From Eumeta japonica (Eukaryota > Arthropoda > Insecta > Lepidoptera > Psychidae), in assembly GCA_005406025.1 (NCBI GenBank), contig BGZK01001367.1, forward strand, positions 62,001 to 126,000: a stretch of DNA of 64,000 nucleotides, given 5' to 3'. The notes under the pieces are model-generated. The model had not been told where the DNA came from and made no database searches. It saw only the letters and a list, made by a program, of their open reading frames with translations. A program made the position numbers and the translations under genes. Below, piece after piece: positions 45,761 through 56,600 of the stretch. Each line of letters starts with the position of its first letter. Positions within the stretch are counted from its first letter, which is position 1.

Positions 45761-46330
45761 TAAATACTATTATTAAAATAAGATATAAGCTATATTACTC
45801 GGGGATAGAATAGCTTTCTATGAATTATTGAAAAAATATTGAAATTGTTTTAGGAATATAAATTCGTGGATGAAGCCAGGGGTAAATGTTAGCAGTCTAA
45901 TTTACTTAAGAACAGTGCAAATACGATTAGGAAAAGAATTTTCAGAATCGGTACATTAGTTTGGATCAGTAGTACAAATACACGGATGAAACCGAGGAAA
46001 GGCGCTAGTTTTTTTTATTAGAAACCTTCCCCGGAATGCTTACTTTTGTAATTACCATTAATCCGATCGGATTAATGGATTAAGAATGCACAGATAACAA
46101 ACATGCTTACATTGCTTTTTATTTAAACAGATAGCTGTCGTCTGCGGCTCCTCCCTTGTGAACATAAAATGATTTCTTACATTTTTTGTATCAACTGTTA
46201 ACGCCGTATCCATCATGATTCCGATCCCGGTCCTTGGTCTTAATTTCGTCTCCACCCTACCTTGATTCCAGTTTTACTTCTGATCTATATTCCGGTACCA
46301 TACATTTCATTCAATCCTAATAGATTATCA
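45761..46330. other. Non-coding, decayed repeat-like
   Basis: 'cacggatgaaaccgaggaaa' then 'ggcgctag' near 45980-46008 resembles the 3' tail of insect RTE/Proto-type repeats. Contains the 24-bp palindrome at 46055. No gene. Confidence 0.3.
46055..46078. repeat. Perfect 24-bp palindrome without spacer
   Basis: CCATTAATCCGATCGGATTA... reads identically on both strands. Confidence 0.97.
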
Positions 46331-46680
46331 CACTTTTAATGTTTTTTTTTTCAAGAAGGAACCCTTTTTAGGGTTTGATGTTTTTGATGTTTTTTAATAT
46401 CATGATAAATTTTATCCTAAGTGTAACCTAGTAAGCTCCTCTACCCTCCAGTGATAGTCGCATCATGATCTATTCAGTCGTTTAAAAGATGCCTCGGACA
46501 AACAAATAGACAGAAAGATAGAAAGGGTTATTTTCTTTCATACAAACCTTGTTCTGATAATAATGAACACAACAAAAAAAGAATTATCCAATTTAGGGTA
46601 GTGGTTCGGAAGGGATGCGCGTACACACATTATAGCGATCCATCTTTATATATATAGATGTAATCTCAAAAGCTATCAAT
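46331..46680. repeat. Decayed insect repeat with 'acaaatagacagaaag' motif
   Basis: 'gtgatagtcgcatcatgatc', 'cagtcgtttaaaagatgcct', 'gacaaacaaatagacagaaa' and 'agtggttcggaagggatgcg' follow the order of a common insect interspersed repeat (3' part of a non-LTR element or Penelope-like). Ends not defined. Confidence 0.4.
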
Positions 46681-48770
46681 ATAAGTTCTTAGATCCTCAA
46701 AACGTCGGTATAATGTAATGAAAAATCCATTTTAGAAAATACAGTGAAAACAATAACTGTCTATTCGCATTTTAGGAGATATTTAATTTTCTTAGGAGGA
46801 AGTCAAAAACATGACACAATTTGTTAAAAAAAAATGTTTCTCAAACATATTCAAACGTATACTTAATTTGTTATAACGTTTAAAATCCGCTTTCATATCG
46901 GCAAACAGACCCTAAGAATCGATAATAAGGCAAATACTGACAACACTAACTTAAATTGGAACTTCGACAAATGAAATCACATAGACCGAGATAGTGAATG
47001 GATAGTGCTGCGCAGACGGTGCGGTACCGTCCGGCGCGGCACGGCGTGTCGTTATCGAGAAGTGCCTTACAAATAAAGTTGGCAAATATCCGAGGCAACG
47101 GAAGGCGGCGCCACTTGTCACATGTTTCGTGCGCTTCTGCTTACAACGTTTTCCATTCAGTGATGTCTATTATACGGTGATTTTATGAATATTAGATTGT
47201 TTATTGAACATAAAATATTAACCTAGCAATTATCAAAGTGCTCGACCTTTAGGCACGCTCGATATACAGAAATCGATGGACTCATTAGAAAAAATGGAAG
47301 GTCTACGATAGCTATTATCTGTAACCTACATATTTTTAATTAAGAAACAAATCGCTTTGTTCATTAATTAAAAATATCTAGATTATAAGTTATGTACAAA
47401 TTTAATAGAATAAATGCTTATTAAGAAAAATCATACCTCACATTTTTTTTTTTCACTTTCGAAATAACGTATTCCATACGATAGTTCCATTACATTTCTT
47501 TGTCTTTTTTGTCATTTCTAATAATTAAAAATAAGAAAATTGATAATATTTTAGATGTTTCGTCGAATATGTATCTCAATGTTGTGTACTGTATAGATTT
47601 CTTTGTTGAAGTAAATTGGGTAAACAAAGGATCAACCATTTCAATTGTTTTTAGGAAAAAAATCTAAAACGAAAATATTTTTTATATTTTTATTAGAAAA
47701 TTAATTAAAACAGAATTAAAAAAATTAGTTGACACAAATTTCTATTCAATGAATTGTCTTTTCGTTTATAAGAACATGAGTTTGATTCGTAATTATATTT
47801 TTTCAATTAAATAAGATTAATAATTGAAGTTTATTTTATATAATCGATTATGATACATTATTGTGTAATTTCTATTATGTTAATTCTCTGTGTAATAGTA
47901 TTTATTGTTCGCATTAGAATATTTTGGTTTTGTTGTTTGTTGTCTGTTGTTGAACATTTATTTAGTTTCGATGAAATAATTGACTACTTTTTTGCCCTTA
48001 CTCAAAAAAGGCATTGAGAAGTTATACTCCATTGAAATGGTCTCCCAAAATGCTCGTAATCATTATTTATTGATAAATACGTAAAATGTAATAATCATAT
48101 TCAAAAAAAATCAACAATAGCCTTACTGAGACGTAAAATACAAAAGTGACAAATATCGATAAAACGATGAAATAACATCACTAAAAATAATAATGCAACT
48201 ATGTCCAATTCGCTATCGGATCTGACGACGTCTTCTCGCAACTAGTAAACATTCAGCGCGCTAGAAACTTTATATCATCTGTAAATACGAGTACAAGATT
48301 AGGGACATATATTTTTACAGATAACGCATCTTATGAAGGGAACAAGAGATGAAAATAAATATGGATAACAAGGTTTCTGACTTTTTAAATTTATTTCTAC
48401 TGCACTGTACATTGATTGTTGTAATTATGCACCTTTATGAATATTATTTTGACGGTCATTGTTATTTTTTATTCTTATAGTGTTCTAACGGAATAAGGTT
48501 TTTCCACTTAAAATTTTCAGTAAGAAAATTATTATAGAATAAATATTTCATTTTCTACAGTCACAGAAAAAGAAGGAGCTAGATATGAGTAATAAGACAA
48601 TATTTTTTCACAAAAATTATAAGATGGTAATAGATCACCAGAGCGTAGGTGATCCTCGCCGCCCACGGATATGTGCAACGCCAAGGAAGAATACAATGCC
48701 GATTTTTAAGATTAACATTCAACAAATGTATTCATTTATGCAGGTACATTAGTCTATACGTTTTTATTAT
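46681..48770. other. No confident gene
   Basis: AT-rich. A GC-richer patch at 46990-47160 (ggtgcggtaccgtccggcgc) has a 60-codon frame without motif. A 22-bp inverted repeat with two mismatches and a 4-nt spacer lies at 47330-47377. Confidence 0.35.
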
Positions 48771-48849
48771 TAACTTGTAGTTGAATTGCGAAAGTCTGAT
48801 ATTTTTAATGTTCTACTATGACCCGCAACAGCAGTGCTTTTCATTTCAG

Positions 48850-49000
48850 GTATCGATTCGCACTTCCATGGGAAGATCGTCGTCAGCGACGAGGGCCGTC
48901 GTCGACTTTAACTTTTCGCTGTCGAACGAAGCAGCACATCGCTCAAGATACTTGTGCGCAACTGCGGACAGAGAGCAGACATCTACCATGATGTCGCTTG
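48850..49000 (+). other. Possible host exon (weak)
   Basis: 'tgcttttcatttcag' at 48836-48850 is a good 3' splice-site match. It is followed by about 140 bases of GC-richer, coding-like sequence (ttcgcacttccatgggaag, gtcgtcagcgacgagggcc) in AT-rich surroundings. In one frame it reads 'IDSHFHGKIVVSDEGRRRL' then a stop; another frame stays open. I recognise no protein and cannot pair it with other exons. Confidence 0.2.
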
Positions 49001-49109
49001 ACATGACTTATTTTTATACTATATGTATTTTAGAATATAAGTTCCAGTTTTCAATTTTACGAAACTTTCGTCCGTGCGAGATAGTTCAACAGAGTAGCAT
49101 TTTGTATTG

Positions 49110-49560
49110 ATTTGCATTCAAATCAAATCAAATAAAATCAAAAATATCTTTCTGTCGTACTTTATTGAATTACACTCAATACATCATTAATTAATTATTT
49201 CTTCATTATCACCCATTCCAAATGCTGCTTCACCTTGAGAAAAATGGGTAATTAACTCAAGTGTTGATCTTTTCTGCTCATGTATACAGTTTTTTTAAAG
49301 ATAAAGAAAATTATTACATCACTTAAAAATAACATGAAACAAATCGTTGAGGAGTATCAGTTCAGGCAGTGTGAAAATAATTAAAATTCTTGACCTTAAA
49401 TTGAAATACGTGTGATAGCACAATTAATTACAAGCAGAAAAAAATTTTGAAGATAAAGTTATAAAATTAGACAAGTAGATATAAATTAATTATGCAATGC
49501 GAATAGTAGCAACGAAGAGAATTGCTTTGAGACATCACCAGGAGTCAACGTCTTCAACAT
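49110..49560 (-). mobile_element. Jockey/CR1-like LINE 3' end, antisense
   Basis: The reversed tail 'caaatcaaatcaaataaaat' (49120) is followed by 3' UTR 'cacccattccaaatgctgct' and 'ttaactcaagtgttgatctt', then sequence shared with 52400-52560 ('gtgatagcacaattaatta', 'gaattgctttgagacatcac', 'gagtcaacgtcttcaac'). Confidence 0.65.
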
Positions 49561-49620
49561 ACCCAGGAACTACGAAAGCTTGCCTTTCATCAGGAACGAA
49601 TTTCGGCTTACTCTGTAAGA

Positions 49621-49887
49621 ATGCAAATCTTCTTGAAAACTCAGAACCCAACTTTGTTTGCAGTCTTTGTATCTGCCACTCTATTGATGCAATCAGCGCC
49701 TGGGTGCAAACTTACAGTGCGATCAAGTCTTCACTTTTATAATAGGAAATTGTCCTGTCAAAGCAAACCCAAGCCGTTGATATTCAAAGGAATATTTGGA
49801 ATTTTCCATTTAATTCTTTACTGGAGTTTAGCTATATATTCGAGCCCTTTTTTCGACAAGAAACTTTGTTCGTCGGAGAAGGCATAA
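49621..49887 (+). CDS. Hypothetical 88-residue frame with signal-peptide-like start (weak)
   Basis: MQIFLKTQNPTLFAVFVSAT followed by 'LLMQSAPGCKL' has the basic, hydrophobic, small-residue layout of a secretion signal. The rest contains a second hydrophobic stretch (GIFHLILYWSLAIYS). It ends at the hairpin at 49879-49910. It follows directly on a LINE relic and shows no family motif; a chance frame is quite possible. Confidence 0.15.
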   Translation: MQIFLKTQNPTLFAVFVSATLLMQSAPGCKLTVRSSLHFYNRKLSCQSKPKPLIFKGIFGIFHLILYWSLAIYSSPFFDKKLCSSEKA

Positions 49888-50049
49888 CAGACTTTCATGT
49901 GTTATGCCTTTTTCTTCTTATAATTTTTTTCATCCACTGAATGCTAAATAATTTTCGTCTAACTACGCCATAGGAACTATACACATTTTACTATGTGTGA
50001 ATTTGAATTATCGATACCTATTAACATAACTAAATGGTTAATTTAACTC

Positions 50050-50340
50050 TCGATACATTTTGTCTGTTATGAGACAAGACGTGCACCTTTATCAAGAAGC
50101 GCTCGAGCGATGTGCTTCTTGTTATACCTATCGTATAGTTTTACTAATGCTCTCGAGAGTAACACTTTGTGACTGCCGCAGTGTGATAGGCCAACGCTCG
50201 CTGACAATGCTGTGTCAACGCCCGACTTTCTCGGGAGACACACGGCTCCATCACTCGCACGCGCAATTCCGCAATTCATGGTGCAGGTGGTACCACCATA
50301 TTGAGACAAACATGTCGTGGCCAAAGCCTAAGCTTTAATT
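50050..50340. other. GC-balanced block, unassigned
   Basis: Open on both strands (plus 50060-50338, minus 50324-50067) with cysteine-rich translations. Contains 'aagaagcgctcgagcgatg' and its partial complement 'gcttctt', a small hairpin. Coding or regulatory status is unclear. Confidence 0.2.
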
Positions 50341-51235
50341 TTATTTTCAGCTTTGTAAATTGAACTACTTATATATATATTGTGTTTGCATTTACACATT
50401 TTATAACCTGCTTTTTTCAAATTTTTGGCAAATAGAGATAACTACGAAAGCAATTAAAACATACTTTAAATTTAGATAATAATTGTAATCTCTGACTATT
50501 ACTTAGAGCAAGAAATGACAATCTTGTAATTTATGATCAATACCGCATTTGGGACAAGACTTAGATAAAATTGTATTATTTCTAATATCATTAGATTCCA
50601 GTAATGATATCATATTTTAAATAGTAATATTTGCATTTTCATCACATCGACCTTTGTATTCTTCCCATTCATGAAATGTTTTTGTGTCTAATTTGTATGT
50701 AATAATATAAATAAGTAAATTATCCTAATAGGCTCACCTAATAACACTAAGCATCTCAATTTTTTTGTTTAATCGATCAATTAATCGCTTTAAAATCACA
50801 GACGACTCTTTTATGATTGATTTTATATTGAATATTCCGATTTGTAATATTGTATCAATAAACGGTTGTTTTTAAATAGGTTGCAAAGAAGGTTCCAAAA
50901 AGGTTCCAAGCAACGTCATAATTATTAGAAGAGAACTCAATGGCCTGTTTTACCATAGCAGAAGTCCCTTTCAAAGAATTTATTATTTAATGGAACTTAT
51001 TTATTTTATTAATTTCACCTTCGGTGAACTTAGATGAACTTATGTGAATCTGAACTTAGGTGATTGAATTGTAGGTAATTTAACAGGCTTACGAAGTCGA
51101 GTTGACCTACTCAACTGATTTACTTACTATATTGTGTCAGCATACCGCGTGTCTTGAACAGTGCCTCATAATAAATTGACTCGAAATCATTATGGACTTC
51201 TCTTATATTTGCAAAATATTATTAACTGTCCCTTA
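50341..51235. other. No recognisable gene
   Basis: AT-rich; short direct repeats such as 'gaaggttccaaaaaggttcc' at 50887-50910. Confidence 0.4.
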
Positions 51236-51238
51236 TAA

Positions 51239-51501
51239 GGGGCCATTCATAAATTACGTCACACGTTTTTCAACGAAATGTGACAATGCGTGACAAGGAG
51301 CAGGTCAAAAGCTTTGTGACATCAAATCCGAAATACGAAAACGAAAAAGGTTTATGTCTTTTGTTTTGTCCAATATTTAAAGTATTTTTAACAATAAAAA
51401 TTGTAAAACTGCTGTTTTCATTTTCGTATGACTACCTATGACAAGAAAGGGGAGGGCTCAAAATCCTTATAATTTATATGACATAATTTATGAATGGCCC
51501 C
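51239..51501. mobile_element. Harbinger-type MITE (263 bp) with 25-bp TIRs and TAA target duplication
   Basis: The left end GGGGCCATTCATAAATTACG (51239) and the reverse complement of the right end (GGGGCCATTCATAAATTATG, to 51501) match at 22 of 25 positions. TAA flanks both sides (51236-51238 and 51502-51504). A 3-bp TAA/TTA duplication and GG-starting TIRs are typical of PIF/Harbinger. No coding capacity; it would have depended on a transposase of the HARBI1-like kind, a relic of which opens this window. The few mismatches between TIRs suggest a rather young insertion. Confidence 0.85.
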
Positions 51502-51504
51502 TAA

Positions 51505-52330
51505 CCAGCCCGTTTTTTGATTAATTCCTTTTCGTCGGGCATTGCGGGAAACAATTTGATCTGAAACATTAAAAAAAATAAAGAAAACTAGATCTTATAA
51601 TAAATCAAAGGTTATCTTTAAAATCAAGAAATATCACACACTGATAAATGTACTTATAACTCTTATTTCATTTACTAAAGGGAGGTACTTATAGTTGCAA
51701 TAATATAATTAACCAAAGGTATTTATAATTTTAATTCTTGAAATATTATTACTTATTGAATTACAAATCTATTCCAATTACGTACCTTATATCTTACAAT
51801 AATTTAGTAACCTCAGAGTAAATATTCATGACTTTTTATATAAAATTGTATGTAATTTTATTGCATGTAAAGCTAACGCAAAATATAATAATGAATAATA
51901 TTTAATTGCTTATAAGTGGGTTATAAGCAGTTATTATTGCATATGTAATTAAATCAAAATTACCAATATAAAATATTGGTAATTTTAATTTAATTACGTG
52001 TTAAATTATTAATGTAATTTACAGTTTGAAATAAATCAATATAATTATAATTACTATACCTATTTGCAAACTCAAAGTGATAATTAGGCTGTGACAATGA
52101 TTTTAAATATATGGTTTCAAACAAGATAATAATTTAAAAACTTTAACTACGCAATACGGCAAAATTATAAAATAACACATTCACTAGACTAAATAATCAT
52201 TATTCCGGTTAAATATTACCTGAATATTAAAGATTGTTGGATTATAATAAGAAATAAAACCATTTAACAGCACGTATTAATTCTGCTATTCTTTATTTTT
52301 CAAATTTTTTGATGTTGTCGGCGTAATTTT
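51505..52330. other. No gene; AT-rich with one strong hairpin
   Basis: 51945-51969 and 51973-51997 form a 25-bp inverted repeat with one mismatch and a 3-nt spacer. Confidence 0.5.
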
Positions 52331-52945
52331 GGTATCCAAATTTATTCTCCAATAATACAATCCAGTTTTGCTTGACTCACAACGTTTGGCTTGAAGGGCC
52401 ATTTTCAAATATTTGTAATAGCACAGTCAATTAGAAGCAGAGAAATATTTTTGAGTACAAAATAATAAAATTAGAAGAGTAAACATATATTAAGTATGCC
52501 ATCCAACGAGAGAATTGCTTTAGGGCTTCAGCTTCAGGCGTCAACGCGTTCAACACAACCTGATAATTCACTTCCTTGCATTTTTTGTATTAACACATTC
52601 AAATACGGTATATAGCCCTTGCCATATAACTTTCTTTTACCGAAACGTTTAAATACATAAAATGGCAAATTTTGAATTTCAGTTGGGATTTTATTGTAAA
52701 AGTGCACACATTGGCTATTGAATGATTTAATATTTTTTATTGAGTGTATTGCAATGCTAATATGTATTGCGATGCTAAAGTTAATAAATTAATTTCCTCA
52801 AATTTTTATCTGAGAGCTGCTATTGTTTTCTGGTTATAAAAAGCAAGATATAGATCGCTTCTATAGCACGAAAATTGCGTTAATACCGGCTGCACGTCCT
52901 CATAACAAAATTCCATAGATAATGGAACCTAATTCCAAATGAACT
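52331..52945 (-). pseudogene. Jockey/CR1-like LINE C-terminal fragment, antisense
   Basis: Shares blocks with 49110-49560 and 39170-40240. Around 52920-52860 the minus strand still reads 'GILL*GRAAGINAIFVL', the relic of GILLWG.AADIN. Heavily decayed with several stops. Confidence 0.6.
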
Positions 52946-53699
52946 GAAATAAACAAATTGCGGACATACAATAGAAATGCACTGTGACGACTCTTGACAT
53001 AACTCCTCTGTTTTATCGAATGCATTTTAACTAAAAATTCCAGTCTCCAATTTAACGAAATCTACGTCGATGCACGATTGTCTTACAGACTTGCATTTCC
53101 TGCTGATTTTCGTTTTCCACTTTTCGCGTCAGTTTATACTTATTTTAACACGTATGCGTAGATTTCGTAACCAGCTGCCGTTTTAAAGGTCTAGGTCAAA
53201 CCGCCGATGAAAATTTAACATTTCATGTTTCAGATTGGAATTTGTCAATAGAAGTTCGTTAGCTGCTTTTAACTATGCACAATTTCCCAAAACGTTTTTT
53301 TAAACGTCTGTTTTCAAAGTTTTATTATGTAACGCAATTTGTATAATATGTTTTATGGAACCAATATTAATAAAAATTAATAAAAGTATTGTACATGTAT
53401 GGCAAAATAAAAGTATATGCTTTCAGTATTAGGAAATGCGCTTATTTACCTCGTTTGCCTATTGCGTATATTTTAAGATATTCCATATATTCGTGTTTAT
53501 TTGTTTTATGTATTTTATAATTGAAAAAAATCGCAGTACAATATTAAAATATTAATGTACAGAATCTGTTTTTAAGGAATAAACTACAGTCGCGTGTCAG
53601 AGCTGAAACATACCAGTTTTTTTTTAAATTTTTCATTGGACGATAATTCTACAGTATATCACATAATAATATTAATATATAGTTATTAAAAATAATTTA
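52946..53699. other. No recognisable gene
   Basis: AT-rich non-coding DNA. Confidence 0.4.
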
Positions 53700-54440
53700 A
53701 TAAAGATTTAAATAATAGAAGTTTTATTGGTAGAAACAGCAACAACAAAATTATATTCTAAATATGTGTCAGCTGACCGTATACATACAATACGGCCTTT
53801 AAATCCTCAGACAGAATATTATTGTAGCGGCGCAGTCCACTCAGAAAGTTGGACGATAAAAAAGCGAACCTCGAACGGGTCCAATAAAAACGGCCAATAT
53901 AAATATAGTCCGTTTAAGTGTAACGGTCCCCTATATACCCTCGATTTGTATGTGTTTACTTCCAGCGAGCGCTTTTTTTTTTCATACATCAAACGGGGTC
54001 GTATTCTGCGTGCGGATAAATCTCGTTCTCGGCCAACCCTCAATCGGTCCGCTCTCAAAGTGAACGGGATAAAGCTACACATGTTTTTGTACTAGTGAAA
54101 CTTTCATTTTTATCGGCGTCGGCGCGGGCCAGCGCGGAGGGGTCGGTGGAGGGCGGCAGAGGGGGGGGGGAGAGAAAACAACAAAAGCCCCTCCCCGAGA
54201 GCTCCGGCGGCCGGCGCCGTTGTTACACTGACCCAGATTTAAGATTAATTTTTCGCGGCTTGTCGAGATAAAAAGGAGTTTCCATCGCGCGATAAAAAAA
54301 AGTTTCGCCTGGGGTCACCGTGACCGTGTCACTTGAAAGCGCCGCCTTCGGGACGGCCGCGGGCGCCGGCCGGAAACAAATGACGCTTTCTTAACCGTCC
54401 TCGAATATACGTCACGTAACCTCCGGATAAGAATCTAATT
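53700..54440. promoter_or_regulatory. GC-rich island with homeodomain-like sites, G-rich run and a GGTCAnnnTGACC palindrome
   Basis: Motifs include CAATAAAAACGGCC (about 53883), GATAAA-type repeats, a run of ten G at 54161-54170 preceded by other G-runs, 'gagctccggcggccggcgcc', AAGATTAATTTTTCG, and the palindrome at 54313. Overlapping frames on both strands (53727-54095 plus, 54082-53819 minus) argue against real coding. Candidate enhancer or promoter. Confidence 0.4.
54313..54325. promoter_or_regulatory. Nuclear-receptor-type inverted repeat (IR3)
   Basis: GGTCACCGTGACC is a perfect GGTCA inverted repeat with a 3-nt spacer, the classical oestrogen-receptor-type core. In insects related half-sites are used by ERR, EcR/USP and other receptors. 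It lies in a GC-rich island. Confidence 0.45.
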
Positions 54441-55056
54441 GTACGACAGGACTTGAAGTGGTGGGAAATGAATGCGATAATCTAATGTGTTTTATTAGTT
54501 TTTTTTTGTCTATGAGAAGGCAGTAAATAGGACAATTTGTTTTTTCGCATTGATGTCATCTCCATCGGTTTTGAATCTTGACATTGATTTTTAAATATGA
54601 CCGCTCAAGGCGTTAACGTAAAATAATTTATATTTATATCATGGTCGTTAGTTCCAATATATATGTTGTAAATAATATTTTTATTTGGTTATTTAATTTG
54701 AACGTTTTTTTTACCATTGAAAGAAAAATAATTATTTTTTAGAGAAGTATAATTTTATGCAAAAAACATGGGGTTGTAATAGGGTCGCATGTTATATTAT
54801 TAGAATCAATAAATTACTCACTTCAATCTTGAGAAAACTCTACAATCATGAGAGAAATTATATTAAAAGTTTTTATTGTGTTCCTATTTATGTGTTTGTT
54901 TGACGGAAATTTTATGACGTGCATTTTATGTTACTTTTATATTATCATTCTAAAAAATCACGAACATCCTAATGTTTAAGGTATAGATATCATGAATATC
55001 TCATCTTTTCTTTGTTTAAAAACGATCTACGAGGTTGCATAACAAGATATATGGAA

Positions 55057-55099
55057 TTCTTTGACGGCTGATGACGATCTGTCATCAGCCGTCAAAGAA
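55057..55099. repeat. Perfect 19-bp inverted repeat with 5-nt spacer
   Basis: Arms 55057-55075 and 55081-55099. Confidence 0.95.
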
Positions 55100-55149
55100 C
55101 TGTTACTTAATATGTTTAACCGTGGTTGTAATTAGAGCATTTTGACGCT

Positions 55150-55330
55150 ATGAGGAAACGACGGTGGCCAAGTGATCAGCATGCCGTCTTCGTACTCGAT
55201 GGTCTTATGTCATGCCGGGTGTTGTCGCCACTGATGTGGTGATGCTTAAGCGATCGTTATTAACCCCCTCAATCGGCTTTGGGCCCGCGTGAGAGGCGTG
55301 CAATCCGAGGCCTTCAACTTATAAGAAAAG
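55150..55330 (+). repeat. Possible tRNA-derived SINE remnant
   Basis: 'acggtggccaagtgatcagc' (55161) fits a tRNA-type A box (TGGCNNAGTGG); sequence of mixed composition follows (atgccgtcttcgtactcg, ggcccgcgtgagaggcgtg). No clear B box (GGTTCGANNCC) is seen, so the assignment is weak. Confidence 0.25.
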
Positions 55331-56329
55331 CGCGATCACATATTTTATAGTGACCTGTTAAAAATCTACTGACACACATTTGGCGTTAACCTGACAGCAT
55401 TCCAAGATACGGGAAACTTTATAAAGATTTCATAAATCCATTCAAGTCCATTTATTTATGACGTAGAATTTCCGATACATCTGCACGCAACGGGCTATGA
55501 TCTGAAACAGCTGTCGTAAGAGCAAAAGTCACGATAGTGCTTGGGACGATACTAGATTTATAAGACGTATAAATTTCATAAGTCAAGGAAGATTGATATA
55601 GATTATAGATTAGATATAGAATAGATATATCGAGAATATAGAGTAAAGATTAAAACATCCATAAAATAGTCAGGAAGTTATTTTTCTATTAAACATTGAT
55701 TCTACGTTGAGGCAAAATCACAAAAAAATATTTGCGGTTCATTGTACTCAAAATTCCAAAAATGCTCAACTCAGCTCTATTTATGGATGGCCAACAATTA
55801 ATTTTAAAATCTTTCACAAGATTTATAAAAGTACAAGATAGTAGCGTATATCGGACAAACTTCCATATATACAGACAGATGATATTTAAAAAAAAGTATA
55901 TTTTTTTGAAAGATGGACTTTACAATAATAATGTATGTTTTATAGATTTCCGGAATGTTGCAAATTTCACGGTATAGTTTTTCCTATAATATGACAGTAT
56001 TACTTTATTAATAACTTTGATACCAAAATTACAAAAAAGTTTAAGAGTCTGATTAAGACTGATCAAGTTGCCAATTTGTCAAAACTGCATAGGACTGTAT
56101 ATTTGTACTTATTTCAATTATTTTTTTCTGTAAAAAGAATCACGACACAAAAAACCATTGCTTTGCTCATAACGCCATAAAAATTGTTTTGTCTACCCGT
56201 TTTCAATATTTTCTTTCTTCAACGGTATTTACAATTTTGCGTTTCTCAATGCTATAACAGTATTTGCATACGTAATAAATAATATCAAAAAAATAATAAC
56301 TTTTATCTTCCGAACCTATAGTTAGGATA
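55331..56329. other. No recognisable gene
   Basis: AT-rich. The 81-codon frame at 55732-55977 has no motif. Confidence 0.35.
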
Positions 56330-56600
56330 GCCGCTGTTTAATCGACGTGGGAATTTGTGTAACTCCCAGAAATAACCCAGATAACGGGGTAAGCGTTAAC
56401 TGCATCGTCTCTTGGGATTAATAGACTGTACTCGTCCGGAACACCTCTCGCGCCGCCTGACACAACACGCGGCGTGTAAACAAACCCGCCGGTGATACAT
56501 CTACGACGCTTCCGTACCTCAACGTGTAAAACGCACCGCGGTGTCATTACATTATGACCCGTTTTGCACAACTGATACCGGTGAGGCGTGCCGTTTGTTT
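56330..56600. promoter_or_regulatory. GC-richer block with forkhead- and Bicoid-class-like sites
   Basis: Contains GTGTAAACAAACCCG (forkhead-like, about 56475), GGGATTAATAG (about 56414) and 'ctctcgcgccgcctgacac'. No TE signature. Regulatory role inferred. Confidence 0.3.

Noticed and set aside
49879..49910. Hairpin followed by T-rich run, resembling a rho-independent terminator
   Set aside because: Bacterial-type terminators have no meaning in this eukaryotic context; it is another short inverted repeat.
53727..54095. 122-codon plus frame and 87-codon minus frame
   Set aside because: They overlap on opposite strands in a motif-rich island, without domains. A regulatory explanation is simpler.
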